In this document: one piece after another, positions 19,497 to 25,063 of the stretch
Layout: each line of letters begins with the position of its first letter
How positions within the stretch are numbered: the stretch's first letter is position 1
Origin: an uncultured Collinsella sp.
Lineage (GTDB): Bacteria > Actinomycetota > Coriobacteriia > Coriobacteriales > Coriobacteriaceae
DNA: 25,063 nt
Reading direction: 5' to 3'
NCBI GenBank assembly: GCA_900545555.1
Contig: UQZI01000027.1
Location: 1 to 25,063, forward strand
Made by a program: the position numbers and the translations under genes
Notes under the pieces: generated by a model
What the model was told of the DNA's origin: nothing
Databases searched by the model: none
What the model saw: only the letters and a program-made list of their open reading frames with translations

Positions 19497-22139
19497 CTAC
19501 AGCGCGCCAGAGCCGGCTTGCATCATGCCGCCGGGGCCCGAGGTCACGCCGCCTCCCACAGGAGCAGCGTTGCCGGTGTGCGGTGCTGCCGGGGCGGTAT
19601 CGCCACCGAGCATGCCCGCCGGACGCGGTGCCGGAATCTCGCCCGTGCCGTGGCTAAAGACGAACTTGCCATCGGCCACGTCGCACAGGACGGTATCGCC
19701 CTCACCCCACTCGCCGGCCAGAAGCTCCTCGGACAGCGGGTCCTCGATGAGCTTTTGAATAGCACGGCGCAGCGGACGCGCACCGTTGGTGAGGTCGGTG
19801 CCCTCGGCCACGATCTTGTTATAGGCCGCATCGGTGAGCTTGATGTTCATGCCGTTGGCAATCAGGCGCTGGCGCAGATCGTCCACCAGCAGGTGAGCAA
19901 TCTTGGTCAGGTTCTCGCCCGAGAGCTTCTGGAACACCACGATGTCGTCGATGCGGTTGAGCAGCTCGGGGCGGAACAGGCGCTTGAGCTCGCCCATCGC
20001 GCGGCCGCGGATCTCACTCGACGTGAGACCCTGCTCGCCGGTGGTGCCAAAGCCCACGCTCGCATCCTGCGCAATCTCGCGGGCGCCCACGTTGGACGTC
20101 ATGATGATCACGGTATTGCGGAAGTCGACCGTCTTGCCCTGGCTATCAGTCAGGCGGCCCTCCTCCAGCACCTGCAGCAGGATGTTGAAGATGTCGGGGT
20201 GCGCCTTCTCGATCTCGTCGAACAGCACGACCGAGTACGGGTGGCGACGAACGGCCTTAGTGAGCTGGCCGCCCTCGTCGTGACCAACGTAACCCGGAGG
20301 GCTACCGATGAGCTTGGATACCTCGAACTCGCTACCGAACTCGGACATGTCGAAGCTGATGAGCGCATCCTTGCTGCCAAAGAGGTACTCGGCAAGCGTC
20401 TTGGCGAGCTCGGTCTTGCCCGTGCCGGTGGGACCCAGGAAGATAAAGCTGCCGCCGGGGCGACGCGGGTCCTTGAGGGGTGAACGGCTGCGGCGCACTG
20501 CCTTGGCCACGGCCTCGACAGCCTCGTCCTGGCCGATGATGCGGGTCTTGAGCACGCTTTCGGTCTGCAGCAGGCGGCGGCTCTCGCTCTCGGTAAGCGA
20601 GGACACCGGCACGCCCGAGGTCACGGACACGATATCGGCGATCTGACTTACGTCGATGGTGAGCGGGCTGGCGTCGAGCTCGGCGGTCCAGGCAGCCTTG
20701 GCCTCGGCGAGTTCAATCTCGGCAGCCTTCTGCTGCTCGGTGATCTCGGCGGCCTTGTTCATGTCGTCGCTCTCGGTAGCCTCCTGTGCGGCAGCCTTGA
20801 GTTCCTCGATGCGATGCTCGGCCTCGCGCACCGGCTCGGGTGCGCGATTCGCGGCGATGCGAGCGCGGGCACCGGCCTCGTCAATGAGGTCGATGGCCTT
20901 ATCGGGCAGGAAGCGATCCTGAATGTAGCGGTTGGAGAGGTTCGCAGCGGCCTCGATGGCACCCTGCGTGTAACGCACGTGGTGGTGCTCCTCGTAGCGC
21001 GGCTTGAGCGCAGTCAGGATCTTGACCGTGTCCTCGACGCTCGGCTCCTCGACATCGATGGTCTGGAAGCGGCGCTCGAAGGCCGGGTCCTTGGTGAGGT
21101 ACTTGCGGAATTCCTCGGCCGTGGTGGCGCCGATAATCTGGAAGGCACCACGCGCGAGCACGGGCTTGAGCATGGAACTTGCATCGATGGACCCCTCGGC
21201 AGAACCGGCACCGATGATGGTGTGCATCTCGTCGATAAACAGGATGACGTCGTCGGCTTCGGTGGCCTCCTGGATCACGTTCTTGAGGCGCTCCTCAAAC
21301 TCGCCGCGATACTTGGCACCCGCGACAAGACCCGGCAGGTCAAGCGTCCAGATGTTCTGGTTCATGAGGTTCTCGGGCACGTTGCCGGCTGCAATCTGCT
21401 GAGCTAGGCCCTCGACGATGGCCGTCTTGCCCACGCCGGGATCGCCCAGGATGAGCGGGTTGTTCTTGGTGCGGCGCGAAAGAATTTCCATCATACGCTG
21501 GACTTCCTTTTCGCGACCAATTACAGGGTCGAGCTCGCCGTCGCGTGCCTTCTGCGTGAGGTTGGTCGCGAACTGCTTAAGCGTATCGGTGCCACTCCCC
21601 TTTTGCTGAGAGGCATCCGAGCCGCTAAAGAACGGCAGGCCCGCACCGGGACGATCAGCACCGGCGCCGGCGAGCGGACGCTTCTTGTCCTGGTCCTTGG
21701 CGGTGAGTTTCTCGATAGCCTTTTTGATGGAGGCGGACGACACACCCAAGCGCATGAGGATGTCCATGGCCATGCCGTTGCCCTCTTCGACGATACCGAT
21801 GAGCAGGTGCTCGGTCGACACGTAGGTCTGGTTGTTCTCACGTGCCACGCGGAAGGAGCGCTCCATCACGCTGATGACGAGCGGCGTAAAGGCGAGCTTG
21901 GCAGCCTCGGTCTCCTCGCTGGGCTCGGGAACCGTGGTCTGGACCTCTTTGAGGGTATCCATGATGTCGTCGTAGGAGATATCGAGCGAACGCAGTGCCT
22001 CGGCGGCAATGCCCTCGTCCTCCTTGGCAAGCGCGAGCAGCAGGTGCTCGGTACCCACCTTATTTGAATGAAGATCGAGCGCCTCTTGCTTGGCCATGGA
22101 CATGACCTTGCGCGCGCGATCGGTAAAACGGTCTAACAT
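19497..22139 (-). CDS. clpC: ATP-dependent Clp protease ATP-binding subunit ClpC
   Basis: 880 residues. A Hsp100 unfoldase that feeds proteins to ClpP. Two Clp-N repeats (about 1-145), then AAA1 with Walker A GDPGVGKT (232-239) and Walker B LFIDEMH, a short coiled-coil M domain between AAA1 and AAA2 (EAEHRIEELKAAAQEA...), and AAA2 with GPTGTGKT and VVLFDEIEKAHP. The loop DASVGFGTTG carries the VGF-type ClpP-binding tripeptide, confirming a protease partner. The last 45 residues are a Gly/Ala/Pro-rich tail, probably disordered. ATG at 22139 has GAGGA 6 nt upstream; the frame stays open to 22217 without a better start. A TATACT -10 candidate is at 22222-22227. No CIRCE or clear ClgR site was seen. 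Confidence 0.95.
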   Translation of the reverse strand: MLDRFTDRARKVMSMAKQEALDLHSNKVGTEHLLLALAKEDEGIAAEALRSLDISYDDIMDTLKEVQTTVPEPSEETEAAKLAFTPLVISVMERSFRVARENNQTYVSTEHLLIGIVEEGNGMAMDILMRLGVSSASIKKAIEKLTAKDQDKKRPLAGAGADRPGAGLPFFSGSDASQQKGSGTDTLKQFATNLTQKARDGELDPVIGREKEVQRMMEILSRRTKNNPLILGDPGVGKTAIVEGLAQQIAAGNVPENLMNQNIWTLDLPGLVAGAKYRGEFEERLKNVIQEATEADDVILFIDEMHTIIGAGSAEGSIDASSMLKPVLARGAFQIIGATTAEEFRKYLTKDPAFERRFQTIDVEEPSVEDTVKILTALKPRYEEHHHVRYTQGAIEAAANLSNRYIQDRFLPDKAIDLIDEAGARARIAANRAPEPVREAEHRIEELKAAAQEATESDDMNKAAEITEQQKAAEIELAEAKAAWTAELDASPLTIDVSQIADIVSVTSGVPVSSLTESESRRLLQTESVLKTRIIGQDEAVEAVAKAVRRSRSPLKDPRRPGGSFIFLGPTGTGKTELAKTLAEYLFGSKDALISFDMSEFGSEFEVSKLIGSPPGYVGHDEGGQLTKAVRRHPYSVVLFDEIEKAHPDIFNILLQVLEEGRLTDSQGKTVDFRNTVIIMTSNVGAREIAQDASVGFGTTGEQGLTSSEIRGRAMGELKRLFRPELLNRIDDIVVFQKLSGENLTKIAHLLVDDLRQRLIANGMNIKLTDAAYNKIVAEGTDLTNGARPLRRAIQKLIEDPLSEELLAGEWGEGDTVLCDVADGKFVFSHGTGEIPAPRPAGMLGGDTAPAAPHTGNAAPVGGGVTSGPGGMMQAGSGAL

Positions 22140-22176
22140 GCTAGTTCCTCTTAGACGAGCTAGTTTTTTCAAACGC

Positions 22177-22202
22177 AAAGCGCCGCCCCGCGGCAGCGCT
22201 TT
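22177..22202. promoter_or_regulatory. GC-rich hairpin in the clpC leader
   Basis: AAAGCGC (22177-22183) pairs with GCGCTTT (22196-22202), with three more G-C pairs inside after one mismatch. It lies 38 nt before the clpC ATG, in the likely 5' leader. No T-run follows, so mRNA stability or temperature-sensitive control are possible roles; neither is shown. Confidence 0.35.
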
Positions 22203-22326
22203 GGTCTCTTTACCCATATGGAGTATATGTTAACCGTTGGGACCTTTCCCGCCCGTAGCCGCGTGACAACGTCTACAAAAAAGGAATCGCTCTGGTCCGC
22301 TTGACGGTTTGGTTTTGCGCTGCCGT

Positions 22327-22929
22327 CTAGCAGGCGGGCTCGGCGTCCATGCCCTCGGAAATGTTGGCAACCTCCTCGGCAACGGGAGCGCCCGGCATGC
22401 GCACGAGCTCCATATGCTGCTCTTCAAAGACGGTTCCCATGGGGAAGGCGCGGCGGAAGACAAAGCGAGCAACCGGACCAGCCACCAGCAGGTTCCAGGG
22501 CAGGGCCATGATAAAGTTGCGCGGAATGTTGATGAGCCACATCATCGGCAGCATCTGCAGGTTTGCAAGCGGGCCGCCGGGCATATGGAACAGACCTTCG
22601 CACGCGCCGTAGAGCGACATGATGATGACCATGGGAACGACCATGCAAGAGCTGACGGCGAGCGTCATGGCAAGCGGCGAGCTCTTGCCCGGCGTGACCA
22701 GGAATTTAAAGGCGAAGCCCTTAGCAAGGGGGCTGGCAACAAACCAGTCGCAGCACATGGCAAAAACGTAGGCAACGGGGAAGCCGAGCCACGCGGCGGC
22801 AACAACCTCGCCGTCGATGGCCCCATGCTGCAGGGCAACGTTGTAGATGCTCATCCAGAGCACCATGCAAAAGCACATGATAAAGGTGAACAGCAGGCTC
22901 TCTCGTTTGTTGATAGGCATAAAGGGCAT
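22327..22929 (-). CDS. DUF2798-like integral membrane protein
   Basis: 200 residues with four membrane helices arranged as two similar pairs (about 12-65 and 85-150), the layout of double DUF2798 proteins. Function is unknown. A short acidic tail (from about 165) is cytoplasmic or external. The ATG at 22929 has AAGGA very close; an ATG three codons further in (22920) would have better spacing and may be the true start. It stands alone between two palindrome-containing gaps. Confidence 0.75.
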   Translation of the reverse strand: MPFMPINKRESLLFTFIMCFCMVLWMSIYNVALQHGAIDGEVVAAAWLGFPVAYVFAMCCDWFVASPLAKGFAFKFLVTPGKSSPLAMTLAVSSCMVVPMVIIMSLYGACEGLFHMPGGPLANLQMLPMMWLINIPRNFIMALPWNLLVAGPVARFVFRRAFPMGTVFEEQHMELVRMPGAPVAEEVANISEGMDAEPAC

Positions 22930-22961
22930 AGTCCTTTCTGTGTTGCGCCGCGGCGCACAAC

Positions 22962-23012
22962 AAAAACGGGCGGGCGAGATGGAGCTGTTGGGACTTCATC
23001 TCGCCCGCCCGT
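22962..23012 (-). terminator. Long perfect hairpin with T-run before the DUF2798-like gene
   Basis: A perfect 16-bp stem (22966-22981 with 22997-23012) and 15-nt loop, followed on the minus strand by TTTTTGTT. It could end the transcript of the ThrE-like gene 219 nt upstream, or act as a leader attenuator of the DUF2798-like gene. A T-box was considered and not supported. Confidence 0.7.
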
Positions 23013-23127
23013 GGTACGTGCGTCTGCGACTACTTATGTGGTGGAACCAGCCTAGCACGAAAAGCACGTGCTTCGTAAGCGTTGAGTTTATGAAGATGCA
23101 GGGCTCCAATAATCCCCCGACCCCATA

Positions 23128-23194
23128 AGTTGCGGTGGAATACGGACTGTTTTGACCCTTTAAGCAGCAATTCAGTCCCTATTTCACCGCAACT
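23128..23194. repeat. 67-bp palindromic repeat (AGTTGCGGTG...)
   Basis: Arms 23128-23149 and 23173-23194 are complementary at 20 of 22 positions around a 23-nt centre. It lies in the gap between the ThrE-like and DUF2798-like genes, with no coding content. It has the form of a dispersed REP or mini-transposon element; other copies in the genome are expected but not visible here. Confidence 0.7.
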
Positions 23195-23197
23195 CAT

Positions 23198-23230
23198 TTG
23201 GTGCAAAGTAACCTGTCCCCCTTGCACCAA
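23198..23230. repeat. 33-bp palindrome (TTGGTGCAA ... TTGCACCAA) touching the ThrE-like stop
   Basis: A perfect 9-bp inverted repeat (23198-23206 with 23222-23230) flanks AGTAACCTGTCCCCC. It ends at the base before the stop codon of the ThrE-like gene. I believe the GGGGACAGGTTACTTTGCACC core is common between genes in related Coriobacteriia, but that needs a search. Confidence 0.6.
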
Positions 23231-24799
23231 TTAGCTGGTGTGGCGCCAGCGAGGGTCGGTGAGGGTTCTCGCCATGCCCAAGCCAACGGGCAAAAACGCC
23301 ACGATGAGCACCGCGCGCACAAACCAGCCGAGCATATTGACCGTGTCGAAGGTGCACATGTAATACATCGAACGATACAGGTACAAGCCCGGCACCATAA
23401 TGACAATCGATGGCACCGTGAGGGCGATACGTGGGTAGGTGAGCCTGATTTCTGCCAGGCTTGCCAGCAGGCCCGATACGAGCGCCCCGATGAATGCAGC
23501 CGCCTCGGGAGGCATTCCCGCGCTGAGGCCCAGGAAGGGAAGCATCGTTAGCGCATCGACGAGCGTAAGGCGCAAGGTATTGGACACGGCACCGATCAGA
23601 CCGGCCGCCGCGGCCATCTTTACCGGGCTGTTGAACATAACCGAGAAGCCAAATACACCGATAAAGCTCATCAGTATGCGCAAGAGCGTAAGGGCCAACG
23701 GTGAGAGGCCGAGCGGGGCGAAGTCATCCGGTGCCAGCCCCACACATTCGGCAACCATCCAACCTACGAGGGTCGCCATCACAATAATTGACACAGCATA
23801 CGAAAGACGCTCGATGCCGCTTCGCATATCGAGCTTTGCGATGTCGAGGCCTGCCGTAATGAGGGGAAAGCCGGGAATCACAAAGAGCATGGCGCCGATA
23901 TAGCCTTCTTGGTGCGACATTGCCCCCGGGATGACCTGGCCAAGGCCGAGCAACGCCAGTAAATACGAGATACAGGCCAGCGCGACGCCAATCGTCAACG
24001 CGCTAAACTGGCCGAGACCCTGCTTGAGGATATGAGAGCGGGCAAAGTTGCCGACACCCGCGCCCACGAACGCGCAGGCCATCTCAATGGGGCCGCCGCC
24101 GAGCAAAAAGACAAATGCGCCACAGGCGCAGGCCGCCGCAAGGCCCTGTTGCCAGGGAGTGTAATCAGGTTTTGAGCTCTCAACGGTCTTGAGCATCTCG
24201 TGATACTCATGCACGGTAAAACGGCGGCCATATGTCTCGATTTCCTTTAGGAAGCTCTCCATCATCCAAATGCGATGGGTATTGACGCCCGTTGTGGGCA
24301 AGCTGACGACCTCGTTAAAGCAGTGACCATCTTCGATACAAGTACACTCAAACGACAGGAGACTTAAGTCAACGTGGATGGTGACACCAAGTACGGCGGC
24401 GACGCGATTCATGGTATCGCGTACACGCCAGGCACCCGTTCCGCTCGCGAGCATAAGCATCCCGGTGCGGCAAATGATGGATGATTTGTCGGTAAGTGGC
24501 GCATCAACGGCAGGCTCATCGCCCGCGGTCACGATCTGGCGCCAGTCAGTTTTCATATGGAGCGCGCCGGCACGGACACCGTGGTACGTGGGGGCTCTCG
24601 AAAGCAGCGAGTCAAGGCGCGTAGGCTGTGGGGGCTCTGTCGATTCATCCTCAACCTCATCAGCCTCTTCATCGACCAGATCAAAGGATTCAAGCGGCGC
24701 TGGCTCGCGACGGTCGATCAGCTCCTCGTCCTCATCATCAAAGTAATTGAACTGATCGAGCATGTCCTCTTCAATCGCGCGCTCGCTCGCATCGTCCAT
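23231..24799 (-). CDS. Threonine/serine exporter family protein (ThrE-like)
   Basis: 522 residues. A strongly acidic cytoplasmic N-terminal tail (1-80), a soluble ThrE domain segment (KSSIICRTGMLMLASGTGAW ... DLSLLSFECTC, about 103-160), then about ten membrane helices in two halves (ThrE / DUF1212 and ThrE_2 / DUF3815), normally split between two proteins or fused as here. The Corynebacterium relative exports threonine and serine using the proton gradient. The ATG at 24799 has GGGAG 8 nt upstream; the frame extends to 24832 without support. Confidence 0.88.
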   Translation of the reverse strand: MDDASERAIEEDMLDQFNYFDDEDEELIDRREPAPLESFDLVDEEADEVEDESTEPPQPTRLDSLLSRAPTYHGVRAGALHMKTDWRQIVTAGDEPAVDAPLTDKSSIICRTGMLMLASGTGAWRVRDTMNRVAAVLGVTIHVDLSLLSFECTCIEDGHCFNEVVSLPTTGVNTHRIWMMESFLKEIETYGRRFTVHEYHEMLKTVESSKPDYTPWQQGLAAACACGAFVFLLGGGPIEMACAFVGAGVGNFARSHILKQGLGQFSALTIGVALACISYLLALLGLGQVIPGAMSHQEGYIGAMLFVIPGFPLITAGLDIAKLDMRSGIERLSYAVSIIVMATLVGWMVAECVGLAPDDFAPLGLSPLALTLLRILMSFIGVFGFSVMFNSPVKMAAAAGLIGAVSNTLRLTLVDALTMLPFLGLSAGMPPEAAAFIGALVSGLLASLAEIRLTYPRIALTVPSIVIMVPGLYLYRSMYYMCTFDTVNMLGWFVRAVLIVAFLPVGLGMARTLTDPRWRHTS

Positions 24800-24832
24800 A
24801 TAGACGCTCCCTTCCTGCCGACTAACTCCCAT

Positions 24833-25000
24833 CCTAGGCAGCGACGGCTAAAGGAAACATAAAAGAGACGACTGCTATACGAGCCATGTGCGCAATAGCC
24901 GTTGGGTAGTCGTTTAAGAACGTCCCCAATGACTATTGACGGCCAAGGCAACGCCGATGCTTTGGCAACGACAGACACTATGACCCAATCCGAGGGCACT
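24833..25000. other. Upstream region of the ThrE-like gene, nothing firm
   Basis: About 170 bp with no credible gene. Only a weak 6-bp inverted repeat (24868-24873 with 24908-24913) and a poor -10 candidate were seen. It presumably holds the promoter of the ThrE-like gene. Confidence 0.3.
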
Positions 25001-25041
25001 AAAAAGACAGGAGCCCCCGCTCGTGACCGCGGGTCGGGGCT
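25001..25041 (-). terminator. Probable terminator of a gene beyond the right edge
   Basis: AGCCCC (25012-25017) pairs with GGGGCT (25036-25041), with additional CCGC/GCGG pairing inside, followed after CTGTC by TTTTT (25001-25005) on the minus strand. It probably ends a minus-strand gene to the right of the window. The gap before the T-run makes it less certain. Confidence 0.5.
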
Positions 25042-25063
25042 GCGACAATGATGTTGAAGTGCC

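Noticed and set aside
22140..22330. CIRCE or ClgR operator before clpC
   Set aside because: No TTAGCACTC/GAGTGCTAA or similar stress operator was found; only a generic GC-rich hairpin is present.
22930..23060. T-box riboswitch before the DUF2798-like gene
   Set aside because: A GTACCACGGGC stretch before the terminator hairpin looks T-box-like, but the AGGGTGGNACCGCG consensus and a specifier stem are missing, and the gene is not an amino-acid gene.
23030..23230. Minus-strand ORF of 66 codons
   Set aside because: It consists of the two palindromes and their linkers; composition and lack of motifs indicate no protein.

Overview
The window reads as chromosomal DNA of a high-GC Gram-positive anaerobe, most likely a Coriobacteriia (Actinomycetota) of the Collinsella type. 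This rests on GC-rich codon use in the housekeeping genes, MEP-pathway isoprenoid genes, a DisA c-di-AMP synthase, and Collinsella-like intergenic palindromes. The genus is an inference; I could not run a search. Apart from mntP and hipBA, every protein gene is on the minus strand.

Layout, left to right. (1) 1-735: a minus-strand tRNA-Tyr / tRNA-Thr(GGT) / tRNA-Met / tuf operon with a good promoter at 706-735; tuf runs off the left edge. (2) 860-1345: a gene-free stretch holding two families of palindromes, one nested and one repeated three times with an 80-81 bp period. A lone tRNA-Thr(TGT) follows, then a decayed tRNA-like remnant. (3) 1736-7230: a compact housekeeping operon transcribed disA, ispD, ispF, cysS, rlmB, yacP-like. 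(4) 7370-8156: mntP on the plus strand behind a yybP-ykoY manganese riboswitch with a terminator expression platform. (5) 8229-10020: hipBA toxin-antitoxin genes behind a perfect 15-bp inverted-repeat operator. (6) 10148-11605: dipeptidase pepD. (7) 11754-12675: a RelB/DinJ-like antitoxin coupled to a PIN-domain toxin, with its own palindromic operator. (8) 12745-19420: a visibly AT-richer island holding a probable RiPP (ribosomally made, post-translationally modified peptide) cluster. (9) 19436-22139: clpC. (10) 22327-24799: a DUF2798-type membrane protein and a ThrE-family exporter, with dispersed palindromes between them.

The RiPP cluster is the main point of interest. Transcription runs right to left: a DUF2975 membrane protein with a small HTH regulator; then, from a separate promoter with a 17-bp palindrome over its -10 box, a 36-residue Cys/Gly-rich peptide (5 Cys, a run of 5 Gly); then a leaky terminator; then an ABC ATPase, two paralogous ABC permeases, a radical SAM/SPASM peptide maturase, and a fused ABC exporter without a peptidase domain. 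I read this as precursor, self-immunity or export pump, thioether-type (sactipeptide/ranthipeptide-like) maturation enzyme and exporter. The organisation recalls subtilosin (sbo-alb) and yydFGHIJ systems, but the precursor matches no family I recognise.

The order clpC ... disA-ispD-ispF-cysS-rlmB-yacP matches the classic Bacillota gene order (clpC-radA-disA-...-yacP). Here radA is absent and about 12 kb of accessory genes (mntP, two toxin-antitoxin modules, pepD, RiPP cluster) lie between clpC and disA.
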